A stretch of 64,000 nt of DNA from Enterovibrio sp045679545 (GCF_045679545.1 NZ_CP166194.1:3286001-3350000), one strand, 5' to 3'; counted from the stretch's first letter, positions 1-8,542 are shown. Numbers and translations: made by a program. Notes: generated by a model from the sequence alone, not told the origin.

Positions 1-28
1 TTTAGGAAAGGCTTTTTCGATTGTTGTT

Positions 29-50
29 GGATTGATAATGTTATTAATAT
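29..50. promoter_or_regulatory. Candidate LuxR/HapR-family operator
   Basis: The core arms are ATTGATAA (31-38) and TTATTAAT (41-48), separated by TG; seven of eight arm positions are complementary. Compared with the LuxR/HapR consensus as I recall it (TTATTGATAA then ATTTATCAATAA), 16 of 22 positions agree. HapR/LuxR repression of aphA at high cell density is established in Vibrio, so position and sequence agree. Binding here is inference. Confidence 0.55.
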
Positions 51-252
51 GTTTTCATGTCTGGTTAGAGGATCTATGACCCTCAGAACAAGACTAAACA
101 CCGACGTATAATTAACCGTTTTAATGCCTTGTTGTATCGCCTTTTTCACCTGTTAAATTTGGGTGTAATAGTTGTTGGCCTTGGTGATACTAAAGACCAT
201 TGATGACGAATCGATCCACCCAGTGTTGCGGAGATAAATAATTCGCCATAGA

Positions 253-285
253 GCGATGTCCCAGGGCTAAGGATCGCCTTTTTTT
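253..285 (+). terminator. Terminator-like hairpin in the aphA leader (possible attenuator)
   Basis: GCGAT (253-257) pairs with ATCGC (273-277), with an extra possible CC/GG step inside, followed by seven T residues (279-285). It lies between the probable promoter and the aphA ribosome binding site. It may attenuate aphA or end a short upstream transcript. The stem is short, so it may also be fortuitous. Confidence 0.4.
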
Positions 286-301
286 ATTTTGGATAGAAGA
301 G

Positions 302-877
302 ATGTCACTACCGCATGTAATTCTCACGGTGTTGAATCATCGTGATGCAACTGGTTACGATATAACGAAAGAGTTTTCTCGTGCCATTGGCCACTTCTGG
401 AAAGCCAGCCACCAGCAGGTTTACCGTGAACTCAACAAGCTCGCCGATATGGGCGCAGTAAGTTGCCGGCTCGAACCGCAAGATGGAAAACCTGACCGTA
501 AGGTCTACACCATCACCGATATCGGCAGACAAACGTTATACGAATGGTTTTTACTTCCGGCAAAACACCCGACTGACCGCGACGAAGTTTCAGCCAAATT
601 ACTCACATGCAGCATATTTGAACCGACTCCAATGATCGAGCACATGCATGCTTTGATCGACGAGTCACGTATGCAACTCAGCCAATACCGAGACTTAGAG
701 CGAAGCCAGTACTCAGATTCTTCCTTACTGACACGAGAAGGACGTTTGGAACGCCTGACCCTACGCCGCAATATCTTACGTAAAGAGGCTTGGTTAACTT
801 GGGCAGATGAAGTACTGCTCGAGCTGGCAGCAATGGAAGCGACAACGGCGAATCAAAAAGCATTTGCCTCGCGCTAA
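302..877 (+). CDS. aphA: AphA-type PadR-family transcriptional regulator
   Basis: 191 residues. The N-terminal PadR winged helix (about 1-85) contains the motifs ATGYDITKEFS, WKASHQQVYRELNKL and KPDRKVYTIT, which I recognise as AphA, the low-cell-density quorum-sensing master regulator of Vibrio. The C-terminal half (about 95-175) should form the antiparallel coiled coil used for dimerisation. It is about a dozen residues longer than the roughly 179-residue V. cholerae protein, the excess being at the C-terminus. In vibrios AphA controls virulence, biofilm and many metabolic genes, and is repressed by HapR/LuxR and activated by Qrr sRNAs. The leader here carries candidate elements for both. 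A generic PadR regulator is the alternative, but the N-terminal identity is too high for that to be likely. Confidence 0.87.
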   Translation: MSLPHVILTVLNHRDATGYDITKEFSRAIGHFWKASHQQVYRELNKLADMGAVSCRLEPQDGKPDRKVYTITDIGRQTLYEWFLLPAKHPTDRDEVSAKLLTCSIFEPTPMIEHMHALIDESRMQLSQYRDLERSQYSDSSLLTREGRLERLTLRRNILRKEAWLTWADEVLLELAAMEATTANQKAFASR

Positions 878-895
878 GCTAAACAGACAAAAAAC

Positions 896-926
896 AAAAA
901 CCGTCGCTATCGCGACGGTTTTTTTT
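896..926. terminator. Bidirectional terminator between aphA and metF
   Basis: Perfect 7-bp stem CCGTCGC/GCGACGG (901-918) with a four-base loop, an A-rich run on the left and eight T residues on the right. It can end aphA on the plus strand and metF on the minus strand. Confidence 0.85.
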
Positions 927-987
927 GTCTTTTGCATGCCTGTATCTTGAAAGCGTTAAGATGCTTCTTGTAGTCAAAATAGCAAGA

Positions 988-1878
988 TTAAACGCCTGGA
1001 CGCACACCCAATGTATGACACATTGCGTAAGTCAGCTCTGCTCGGTTCAAAGTATAGAAGTGGAAATCTTTAACGCCTTCACGGCTTAGTACACGAACCA
1101 TATCGATAGCTTGGCTCGCCCCTACCATTTGACGCGTCACCGGATCATCGTCCAAGCCTGCAAACTGATTGTGCATCCAGTTCGGAATGCGCACATTGGT
1201 CATGTTGGCAAATTTTGCGGCCTGCTTGAAGTTCGACACAGGCAAAATGCCTGGGATAATTTCCACATCAATACCTGCCGCCACACAGCGGTCGCGAAAG
1301 CGCAAATAGCTTTCCACATCAAAGAAGAACTGAGTGATCGCACGGTTCGCTCCTGCATCCACTTTGCGCTTCAGGTTGATCAAATCTGCCTGAGCACTTT
1401 TTGCTTCTGGGTGAACTTCTGGGTAGGCCGCCACAGAAATATCAAAGTCGGCTTCGCCTTTTAGCAGTTCGACCAAATCAGATGCGTACATCTCTGGCTT
1501 CTGCCCTTTCTCGGGTAAATCGCCACGCAATGCAACGATATGACGAATACCGCTGTTCCAGTAGTCACGAGCAATCGTTTTAAGTTCATCGCGGGATGCG
1601 TCGATACAGGTCAAATGCGGGGCAGCTTCAATGCCTGTTTCCTGTTTAATGCTTTTGACAATCGAATGGGTACGATCACGCTCACCAGAGTTTGCGCCAT
1701 ACGTAACAGAAACAAATTTAGGCTGTAGGGTTTTCAAACGCTGCACCGATGCCCACAGTGTCTGCTCCATAGATTCTGAGCTTGGCGGGAAAAATTCAAA
1801 AGAGACATTGATGTCGCCATTCAAATCGGAAAGGTTCTGGTTCAATGAATCCAGATGGCTAGCGTGTGAGTAACCCAT
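988..1878 (-). CDS. metF: 5,10-methylenetetrahydrofolate reductase
   Basis: 296 residues, the usual bacterial MetF length. It uses FAD and NADH to reduce methylene-THF to methyl-THF, the methyl donor for homocysteine in methionine synthesis. VSFEFFPP near the N-terminus places the catalytic glutamate at residue 28, as in E. coli. VSVTYGA, the LRGD segment and ANRAITQFFFD are family motifs of the TIM barrel. It is transcribed alone, downstream of but separated from metBL by a terminator. Tandem MetJ-type 8-mers lie 51-82 bases upstream of the start (1929-1960), so repression by MetJ with S-adenosylmethionine is likely. The start codon is preceded by GGGAGA. Confidence 0.96.
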   Translation of the reverse strand: MGYSHASHLDSLNQNLSDLNGDINVSFEFFPPSSESMEQTLWASVQRLKTLQPKFVSVTYGANSGERDRTHSIVKSIKQETGIEAAPHLTCIDASRDELKTIARDYWNSGIRHIVALRGDLPEKGQKPEMYASDLVELLKGEADFDISVAAYPEVHPEAKSAQADLINLKRKVDAGANRAITQFFFDVESYLRFRDRCVAAGIDVEIIPGILPVSNFKQAAKFANMTNVRIPNWMHNQFAGLDDDPVTRQMVGASQAIDMVRVLSREGVKDFHFYTLNRAELTYAMCHTLGVRPGV

Positions 1879-1928
1879 AGTGTCTCCCTACATCGGTGTG
1901 AATTCACCGAGAAATCCTTGATGACGGC

Positions 1929-1960
1929 ATCCGTTTAGCCGTCTATATGTCTAGATATTG
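1929..1960. promoter_or_regulatory. MetJ operator of metF
   Basis: Adjacent 8-mers match the Met box AGACGTCT: ATCCGTTT (5/8), AGCCGTCT (7/8), ATATGTCT (6/8) and AGATATTG (4/8). The 12-mer GTCTATATGTCT at 1941-1952 recurs exactly in the metB/metJ control region at 5778-5789, which supports a shared regulator. Confidence 0.75.
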
Positions 1961-2036
1961 AATTGCAAGCAACTCAAAGTCAACTTGCTTAACGTGAAAT
2001 TTCTTCATGATCAATATGCGCTTCCTTCACATAGCA

Positions 2037-2061
2037 AAAAGCGGAGGTTAACCCTCCGCTT
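2037..2061 (-). terminator. metBL transcription terminator
   Basis: 8-bp stem AGCGGAGG/CCTCCGCT (2040-2060) with a TTAAC loop; read on the minus strand it is followed by a T run. It separates metL from metF. Confidence 0.75.
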
Positions 2062-2080
2062 TTATGTCGTTCATTTCGAA

Positions 2081-4525
2081 TTATTTCAGCAAGGATGCGA
2101 TGCGATTCAAATCAGATAACAAAGCACCTGCAGTCACATCTCGCCCTGCACCAGGACCACGGATCACCAGCGGATTCTCGCGATACCATTGACTTTCAAT
2201 GGCAAAAATATTGTCACATGGCAGCAAGTTGGCCAACGGATGATCTTCCGGAAGGACTTCAATGCCCACGCGCGCTTTGCCGTTTCGGGTCAGACGTGCC
2301 ACATAACGAAGAACGCCATTTTCCTTCTTCGCTTCATCTAGCCAGTCTTCTAACGTGTCATCGAGCAAATAACTCCCATCAAGAAAGTTATCCAGCGACA
2401 GTTGTGCCAATGCATCGGGCACCAAAGATTGCACTTGAACTTGCTCAGGCTCTAGTTCAAGACCAGACTCGCGCGCCAAGATGACCAACTTGCGCATAAC
2501 ATCCGCACCGCTGAGGTCTTCGCGTGGATCTGGCTCAGTCAGGCCTTGTTGCCATGCTTGTTCTAGCAGCTCGCTAAATTTCACTTCACCGTTAAATTGC
2601 TGAAAAAGCCACGACAAGGTGCCAGAGAAAATCCCCGACAGGGCAGTAATTTGATCGCCGCTCTCGCGCAGATCTCGCACGGTATGATTAACGGGTAAAC
2701 CTGCCCCGACAGTGGCGTTATAAAGCCAGTAGCGACCTGTTTTCGCGAAAGCATCTTGCACCTGATAATAAAGTTCGCTACTCGCAGAGCCAGCCACTTT
2801 GTTGGCAGAGATTAGGTGATAGCCATGTTCTGCCAAATCGGAATACTGTGCCGCTAATGGCGCGCTTGCAGTCACATCCAGCACCACAATATCGTCATAC
2901 GGATGATTGAGCAGATTAACCAGCCACTCTGTTGCGTCATACGGCTTAGCATGCTCGCTAAAGTGCTCCATCACGCGATCCGCATCGATACCCTTGAAAT
3001 CGACCCACTGCAGATGGCTATCCTGCACTGAGATCAACTCAAAGTTCATACCGTGACGTTTTTCGAGTGCGCTTTTTTGCTCACTGAACAGTGACAGCCA
3101 GCGACTGCCAATATTTCCTTTGCCCAGCAGCACAAGCCCAATTCGACGCTGAGCTTGGAACAAGGCACGGTGAATATCTGCCACCAATGACGCAGTGTTC
3201 GTTTTGCGTAGCAAAGCCGCAATGCTCAAGCCACTGTTAGACTCACAAATGAACTCAATAGGTTGGCCTCGCAACTGCTGGTAGAAACCGTGGCAATGAA
3301 CAGGATTCCCTGTCACACCCGCACCAACGGCTGCCACCAAGCTAAAGCCTTCGCGCAAACGAATGTCCGCTGGAATACCTGCATTCTGTAGCTGCTCCAA
3401 CACACTGTTGACGACTTCTGCGGTATAGGCCAATTGAATGCGATGCTGATCAGCGCTGGCGGAAGACGCTAGAGGCTGAATTTGATTGCGCGTGAGTAGT
3501 CGCTCAATGTCACGGCGCGCAACGCTGAAATCATGAGAGCGCGGAACGTCGAGCTGAAGCAGACACACGTCGTTGAGTGAGGTGATAATTTTCGCGCCAC
3601 GACCTGATGCGAGTACGCGTTCAATGCGCGTAGAACCTGATTCTGGGTCATAGCTGCAGCGAAGATTTAAATCAATACAGCTCTGTGCAACAGGCTGAAG
3701 GGTGCGAGTATGCAGCACGGGTGCAGCAAGGCGAGCCAACTCTGCGGCTTCATCAAGACGAAGCAAAGGAAGCAAACACGCATCCCCTACCAAGCGAGGA
3801 TCCGCACTGAAAACACCGGCTACGTCACTCCATATCGTCACGCGGCTAACATCCGCTAGCGCGCCGATAATCGTGGCAGAGTAATCAGAGCCATTGCGAC
3901 CAAGCAACACGGTTTCACCGTCTGCGTTTTGCGCCATGAACCCGGTGATCACAATGCGACGTTGAGTATGCTGCACCAACTGTTCTTTAAGCAGCGGCCA
4001 TGAACTGGCGCGATCCACTTCTGGCTGAGCGGCACGCTCGGCACGTAAGAAACTGCGTGAGTCGAGTTTGACGGCAGGCATATCAAGCTGAGTCAGTAAC
4101 GCTGACAACAAACGGGCTGACCATGCTTCACCGAAACCTTGCGCCCAAGCGCGTTGGGCAACATTCAGAGGATTCTCTGCCGTTTGCGCCATCGCACTAA
4201 AGTCTTGATATAAAGCATCAACCAAGGCTTGTTTTTGCTCACCTTCAATCAAGTTTTCAATCAAGTCTTGTTGATATTTACGCAAGCTTTGCAGGGTTTC
4301 ATGGGCCAGACGCCCATCTTTATCTAGCAAGGACAACCATTCGATCAGACGATTGGTCGTTTTACCTGCGGCTGAAACGACGATAATATCTGTCGCACCA
4401 CTATATTGCGCCAGAATTCTCGCCACGCGGCGAAAACACTCTGGATCGGCAAGGCTGCTGCCGCCAAATTTATGTAACTGGCGGGACTGCGACTGCTGAG
4501 GGGATACGACTTCAACCGCGCTCAT
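2081..4525 (-). CDS. metL: Bifunctional aspartokinase II / homoserine dehydrogenase II
   Basis: 814 residues (E. coli MetL has 810). The N-terminal aspartokinase domain starts with KFGGSSLADPECF (about 18-30) and runs to about residue 300. A regulatory segment follows, and then a homoserine dehydrogenase domain whose Rossmann motif is VLLGKGNIGSRW (about 465-477), with SANKVAGS and ATVGAGLPV further on. The enzyme performs the first and third steps from aspartate to homoserine in the cytoplasm. Its start overlaps the metB stop codon by one base (TAATG), so the two are translationally coupled in a metBL operon as in E. coli, under MetJ control. Confidence 0.96.
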   Translation of the reverse strand: MSAVEVVSPQQSQSRQLHKFGGSSLADPECFRRVARILAQYSGATDIIVVSAAGKTTNRLIEWLSLLDKDGRLAHETLQSLRKYQQDLIENLIEGEQKQALVDALYQDFSAMAQTAENPLNVAQRAWAQGFGEAWSARLLSALLTQLDMPAVKLDSRSFLRAERAAQPEVDRASSWPLLKEQLVQHTQRRIVITGFMAQNADGETVLLGRNGSDYSATIIGALADVSRVTIWSDVAGVFSADPRLVGDACLLPLLRLDEAAELARLAAPVLHTRTLQPVAQSCIDLNLRCSYDPESGSTRIERVLASGRGAKIITSLNDVCLLQLDVPRSHDFSVARRDIERLLTRNQIQPLASSASADQHRIQLAYTAEVVNSVLEQLQNAGIPADIRLREGFSLVAAVGAGVTGNPVHCHGFYQQLRGQPIEFICESNSGLSIAALLRKTNTASLVADIHRALFQAQRRIGLVLLGKGNIGSRWLSLFSEQKSALEKRHGMNFELISVQDSHLQWVDFKGIDADRVMEHFSEHAKPYDATEWLVNLLNHPYDDIVVLDVTASAPLAAQYSDLAEHGYHLISANKVAGSASSELYYQVQDAFAKTGRYWLYNATVGAGLPVNHTVRDLRESGDQITALSGIFSGTLSWLFQQFNGEVKFSELLEQAWQQGLTEPDPREDLSGADVMRKLVILARESGLELEPEQVQVQSLVPDALAQLSLDNFLDGSYLLDDTLEDWLDEAKKENGVLRYVARLTRNGKARVGIEVLPEDHPLANLLPCDNIFAIESQWYRENPLVIRGPGAGRDVTAGALLSDLNRIASLLK

Positions 4526-5688
4526 TACTGATTCTCTCTCACTTTATCGAATGCTTGTTTCAGGTCGGCGACCAAATCCGTATGATCCTCCAGACCGATA
4601 GATAAACGCAATAGGGTTGCAGCGATACCTGCTTCGGCCTGCGCTTCATCAGACATAGCGCGATGCGTCATTGAACCAGGATGCGTCACTAGGCTTTCAA
4701 CGCCACCAAGCGACTCAGCCAAAGAGAAGAGCTTTAGTGAACCTAGGAACAATTTCAGTTCACTTTCGCCGCCTTTAAGCTCAAAGCTCAACATGCCGCC
4801 GAACCCTTTTTGTTGTTTTTTCGCAATCTCATGGCCCGGATGCGCCGGCAATGATGGGTGATAAATCACATCCACCAGCGATTCTTGTAATAAGTATGCC
4901 AACACTGCTGCGCTGTTTTCTTCATGCTGACGCATTCTCGCGCTCAAGGTACGAAGGCCGCGCAGCGTCATATAACTATCAAAGGCATTGCCTGTCGCGC
5001 CAATGCAGTTGCCCCACCACTTCAGCTCGTCAGCCAATGTTTGCTCTTTGGCAACCACCACGCCACCGACCGTATCGGAGTGACCATTAATGAATTTGGT
5101 GGTGGAGTGCACCACAAAGTCTGCGCCAAGGTTCAATGGCTGTTGCAATACAGGTGACAGAAAGGTGTTATCAACCCCTACCCAAGCACCCACGGCATGG
5201 GCTTTCTGGCTTATTTGTTCAATATCAACCACGCGCAGTAGCGGATTTGATGGCGTTTCAATCCACACGAGTTTCGGCTGTTTAGCCAACGCCGTTTCTA
5301 ACGCTTCAAGATTAGACTGATCGACGAACTCAACCTTAAACGCCCCTTTCTTGGCGCGAGAATCAAACAAGCGATACGTGCCGCCGTAGCAATCATGAGG
5401 CGCAACAATCAAATCATCAGGGCCAAGCAGAGAAAGCAACAGGTTAATCGCGGACATACCGCAGTTGGTCACCACCGCACCTGCGCCGTTTTCAAGCTCG
5501 GCCAGTGCCGTTTCCAACAGGTTGCGGGTCGGGTTACCACCACGAGCATAATCGTAGGTCGGGACAGAACCAAACTCAGGGAATTCGTAATTAGTAGAAA
5601 GGTAAATAGGAGGAACCACAGCATTGTGCTGAGAATCTGTGGTGATGCCAGTGCGTACGGCAATCGTGGCTGACTTCTTGTCGCTCAT
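4525..5688 (-). CDS. metB: Cystathionine gamma-synthase
   Basis: 387 residues, against 386 in E. coli. This PLP enzyme joins an acylated homoserine with cysteine to give cystathionine. The Schiff-base lysine is K198 within VVHSTTKFINGHSD, and YDYARGGNPTR and VWIETPSNP are family motifs. I use the start at 5688, preceded by GGGAAAG, and not a longer frame beginning at 5748: the shorter form matches the family N-terminus. The longer frame would also run close to the MetJ operator. It is the first gene of metBL, divergent from metJ. Confidence 0.95.
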   Translation of the reverse strand: MSDKKSATIAVRTGITTDSQHNAVVPPIYLSTNYEFPEFGSVPTYDYARGGNPTRNLLETALAELENGAGAVVTNCGMSAINLLLSLLGPDDLIVAPHDCYGGTYRLFDSRAKKGAFKVEFVDQSNLEALETALAKQPKLVWIETPSNPLLRVVDIEQISQKAHAVGAWVGVDNTFLSPVLQQPLNLGADFVVHSTTKFINGHSDTVGGVVVAKEQTLADELKWWGNCIGATGNAFDSYMTLRGLRTLSARMRQHEENSAAVLAYLLQESLVDVIYHPSLPAHPGHEIAKKQQKGFGGMLSFELKGGESELKLFLGSLKLFSLAESLGGVESLVTHPGSMTHRAMSDEAQAEAGIAATLLRLSIGLEDHTDLVADLKQAFDKVRENQ

Positions 5689-5757
5689 GGTGTCTTTCCC
5701 TGTCAAAATGCGATCATAATACGAGCAGATAGCGTCAACCTTAACCACTCAAAAGCA

Positions 5758-5797
5758 AGACGTCAATACTTCTGGACGTCTATATGTCTTTACATGT
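5758..5797. promoter_or_regulatory. MetJ operator between metB and metJ (five tandem Met boxes)
   Basis: Five contiguous 8-mers resemble AGACGTCT: AGACGTCA (7/8), ATACTTCT (6/8), GGACGTCT (7/8), ATATGTCT (6/8) and TTACATGT (4/8). The arrangement in the divergent metB-metJ spacer is the classical one for the MetJ-SAM repressor. Confidence 0.88.
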
Positions 5798-5896
5798 AGC
5801 GGTTAATATCGCTAAAATTCGAAATTCATCCAACCTGGGCATCATGCTTCCGGTGTTGACAGCGATTTATCAATGAAACTGCTTAGAAGGTGCACG

Positions 5897-6214
5897 ATGG
5901 CAGAGTGGAATGGCGAATATATTAACCCTTACGCCGAGCACGGTAAAAAGAAAGAGCAAGTAAAGAAGATCACCGTCTCTATCCCTCTGAAAGTGCTTAA
6001 AATCCTAACAGATGAGCGTACACGTCGACAGGTCAATAATTTACGACATGCGACGAACAGTGAACTGTTGTGTGAAGCGTTTTTACATGCTTACACGGGA
6101 CAACCACTGCCAACGGATGACGATATTCGTAAAGACAAAGCGGATAGCGTGCCTGCCGAAGTGAAGCGCATCATGAAAGAACTTGGCATCGATTTTAATG
6201 ACGAAGAATATTAA
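5897..6214 (+). CDS. metJ: Methionine repressor MetJ
   Basis: 105 residues, exactly the family length with start ATG 5897 (RBS AGAAGG); an in-frame ATG at 5873 would add eight unsupported residues. MetJ is a ribbon-helix-helix dimer that binds tandem Met boxes with S-adenosylmethionine as corepressor. The DNA-contacting strand is KKITVSIPL (about 22-30), followed by ERTRRQVNNLRHATNSELLCEAF. It is divergent from metBL, with five Met boxes in between, so autoregulation is likely. Confidence 0.97.
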   Translation: MAEWNGEYINPYAEHGKKKEQVKKITVSIPLKVLKILTDERTRRQVNNLRHATNSELLCEAFLHAYTGQPLPTDDDIRKDKADSVPAEVKRIMKELGIDFNDEEY

Positions 6215-6231
6215 TTTCGTCATCGTAATGA

Positions 6232-6261
6232 CAAAAAAACCAGCCGATTGGCTGGTTTTTT
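6232..6261. terminator. Terminator after metJ, likely shared with maeB
   Basis: Stem AACCAGCC/GGCTGGTT (6238-6257) with a GATT loop, flanked by A and T runs, so it can work in both directions between the convergent metJ and malic enzyme genes. Confidence 0.8.
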
Positions 6262-6360
6262 TATAGCAGTTTTAAAAGGAAGGAAGCACGCGGTAATTTC
6301 TAGCACGCGATTCATTGCTATAACGCACTGTCTTCCTCTTTTGTGTTTATTGTCTGCCCA

Positions 6361-7611
6361 TTACTTATCAGACATATAGTTTTCAGGCATGTCGATACGT
6401 GCAACGCCTGACTCTACTGCCGCAACCGCCACCGCTTTGGCTACGCGTGGTAGCAAACGTGGGTCCATCGGTTTAGGAATAATGTAATCTTTGCTAAAGC
6501 TGAGCTTATCCACACCCGCCGCTTTCAACACTTCCGCAGGAACAGGCTCTTTCGCCAGCATGCGAATGGCGTCAACGGCAGCCAGTTTCATTTCGTCATT
6601 GATTCTGCTTGCGCGCACATCGAGCGCACCACGGAAAATGAACGGGAAGCACAGCACGTTGTTTACTTGGTTTGGGTAATCCGAACGGCCCGTACCCATG
6701 ATCAAATCGTCACGCACTTCATGTGCCAATTCTGGTTTGATTTCTGGATCTGGGTTTGAACACGCAAAAACAATGGGCTTATCAGCCATGAGTTTAAGCG
6801 CTTCTGGTGGCAACAAGTCTGGGCCTGATACGCCAAGGAAAATGTCCGCACCTTCAATCACATCTTCAAGCGTACGCTTGTCAGTATTGTTAGCGAACAA
6901 TTGTTTGTATTCATTGATGTCGTCACGACGCGTGTGGATCACGCCTTTGCGATCCAACATGTAAATCTTCTCACGCTGCGCACCACATTTGATCAGCAGT
7001 TCCATACAAGCAACCGCGGCAGCACCTGCGCCTAAGCAAACAATCACGGCTTCACCGATCTCTTTGCCCTGAAGCTCTAATGCATTCAGCATACCTGCTG
7101 ACGTCACGATCGCTGTGCCATGCTGGTCATCATGGAATACTGGTACGTTACAACGTTCAATCAACTGCTTTTCGATCTCAAAGCAATCTGGCGCTTTGAT
7201 ATCTTCAAGGTTAATGCCGCCGAAGGTGTCTGAGATATTCGCGACAGTATCAACGAACTCTTCAATGGTGCGGTGCTTCACTTCGATATCAATCGAATCA
7301 AGACCTGCAAAACGTTTGAATAGAAGCGCTTTACCTTCCATGACAGGTTTAGAAGCCATTGGGCCTAAGTTACCTAAACCAAGAATAGCCGTGCCGTTAG
7401 AGATAACCGCAACCATGTTGCCTTTCGCCGTGTATTTATAAACGTTATCGGCGTCGAGTGCGATTTCACGAACTGGCTCTGCCACACCTGGGCTGTATGC
7501 CAACGCAAGATCTTCAACCGTATCTGCTGGTTTGGTAAGTTCTACCGAGATTTTGCCTGGTACTGGATAAGCATGATAATCCAGTGCCTGTTGGCGTTTG
7601 TCTTCAGACAT
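6361..7611 (-). CDS. maeB: Malic enzyme (oxaloacetate-decarboxylating malate dehydrogenase)
   Basis: 416 residues from ATG 7611 (RBS CAGGAAAA). It converts malate to pyruvate and CO2 with reduction of NAD(P). VEDLALAYSPGVAEP lies near the N-terminus, VFHDDQHGTA is the metal/substrate region and VCLGAGAAAVACMELL the nucleotide-binding loop. It lacks the C-terminal phosphotransacetylase-like domain of E. coli MaeB, so it is the short type; the cofactor cannot be told by eye. A longer frame to 7755 exists but its 48 extra residues are unlike the family. The gene symbol is by analogy only. Confidence 0.9.
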   Translation of the reverse strand: MSEDKRQQALDYHAYPVPGKISVELTKPADTVEDLALAYSPGVAEPVREIALDADNVYKYTAKGNMVAVISNGTAILGLGNLGPMASKPVMEGKALLFKRFAGLDSIDIEVKHRTIEEFVDTVANISDTFGGINLEDIKAPDCFEIEKQLIERCNVPVFHDDQHGTAIVTSAGMLNALELQGKEIGEAVIVCLGAGAAAVACMELLIKCGAQREKIYMLDRKGVIHTRRDDINEYKQLFANNTDKRTLEDVIEGADIFLGVSGPDLLPPEALKLMADKPIVFACSNPDPEIKPELAHEVRDDLIMGTGRSDYPNQVNNVLCFPFIFRGALDVRASRINDEMKLAAVDAIRMLAKEPVPAEVLKAAGVDKLSFSKDYIIPKPMDPRLLPRVAKAVAVAAVESGVARIDMPENYMSDK

Positions 7612-8023
7612 TTCTGTTTTCCTGACTGTATTAGTTATTGGCTGATTAATCTTATTGCTAGCCGAGCCCACAAGCATAGGTAAAGGCAAGCAAAAATGTG
7701 CGGAAATACATTTCTTTGGGCGAATGGTTGCCGTCACTTTGGTGACAAATATCACTCACGCAGAAACGCGATCCGTCTACCCCAAGCAATTGATATAGCA
7801 ACAAAGCAATTCGCAAGTACTCTTATCTTGAGTGTAGTGAATTTTACAATAGATAAGTGTGTGCAATGTCTATGACGCCAAGAGGTCAATTACATTAGAA
7901 ATTAAAGGAATTATTTGAATGTTAACGCAGCGAGAGTAGCAGGGCTATCGGTTCGCTTAGATAAACTGGGATAGTCTACCTGTACTGAACCAGTGAAAAG
8001 GTCTTACAAGCTGTAACAGCCAT
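7612..8023. other. Gene-free stretch upstream of malic enzyme
   Basis: No supported gene. The right end is the rpmE terminator and the left end should hold the maeB promoter. A small perfect inverted repeat, GTCAC TTTG GTGAC (7733-7746), is the only structure I noticed. It could be an operator but matches no consensus I can name. Confidence 0.5.
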
Positions 8024-8053
8024 AAAAAAAGGGTGCTTTCGCACCCTTTTTTT
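8024..8053 (-). terminator. rpmE terminator
   Basis: Seven A, stem GGGTGC/GCACCC with a TTTC loop (8031-8046), then seven T. It lies directly after rpmE on the minus strand and is symmetrical enough to work both ways. Confidence 0.85.
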
Positions 8054-8068
8054 GTCGAGCCGGCAATA

Positions 8069-8281
8069 TTACTTGCTGCCCAATGCACCGAAACGCTTGT
8101 TAAAGCGGTCAACACGGCCACCAGTATCAACAACACGTTGCTTACCAGTGTAGAATGGGTGGCATTTGTCACATACGTCCAGGTTAATATCTTTACCTAG
8201 AGTAGTGTTGAATTCAAAAGTGTTGCCGCATGAACATTTTGCAGTTACTGCAGCGTATTCTGGATGGATTCCAGCTTTCAT
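8069..8281 (-). CDS. rpmE: 50S ribosomal protein L31 (zinc-binding type)
   Basis: 70 residues from ATG 8281 (RBS AGAGG). Cysteines 16, 18, 37 and 40 (CSC and CDKC) form the zinc site of the housekeeping C+ form of L31; zinc-independent paralogues lack them. CHPFYTGKQR is the conserved signature. It is a single-gene unit divergent from priA. A small hairpin in the leader (8315-8329) may take part in autogenous control, which is known for E. coli L31. Confidence 0.96.
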   Translation of the reverse strand: MKAGIHPEYAAVTAKCSCGNTFEFNTTLGKDINLDVCDKCHPFYTGKQRVVDTGGRVDRFNKRFGALGSK

Positions 8282-8314
8282 AGGGATAACCTCTAATATA
8301 GGCCGTGTCGCTCT

Positions 8315-8329
8315 CCCGAGCCTATCGGG
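8315..8329 (-). promoter_or_regulatory. Hairpin in the rpmE leader
   Basis: CCCGA and TCGGG flank a five-base loop, 34-48 bases upstream of the rpmE start. L31 of E. coli is reported to repress its own mRNA through its leader. Whether this hairpin is the equivalent site is inference. Confidence 0.3.
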
Positions 8330-8542
8330 CACCACACGTCGTTAACAAACAAATTGTAAGGCGCGAAATTCTAATCAAGGAGACCTGTGATAGCAACTTT
8401 TTTGTTCAATTGATTTACGGTTCACGATTCCACCCTTTCACTGCGTCATTCAAAAGAAAACACTTCGCACACTTTGCGCGCCTGTTTCCCATAGGTACAC
8501 TGTCGCCATAACTTGTCTCTCTACCTAAGACGCTAGCACCTC

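Larger units (their letters stand above)
1..301 (+). promoter_or_regulatory. aphA promoter and leader region
   Basis: No reading frame is supported here; all frames are stop-rich. The stretch holds a near-perfect inverted repeat at 29-50 of the LuxR/HapR operator type and, at 253-285, a hairpin followed by a T run that ends only 16 bases before the aphA start codon. The purine-rich segment just before ATG 302 (GGATAGAAGAG) is the likely ribosome binding site. The transcription start cannot be placed by eye. Confidence 0.6.
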
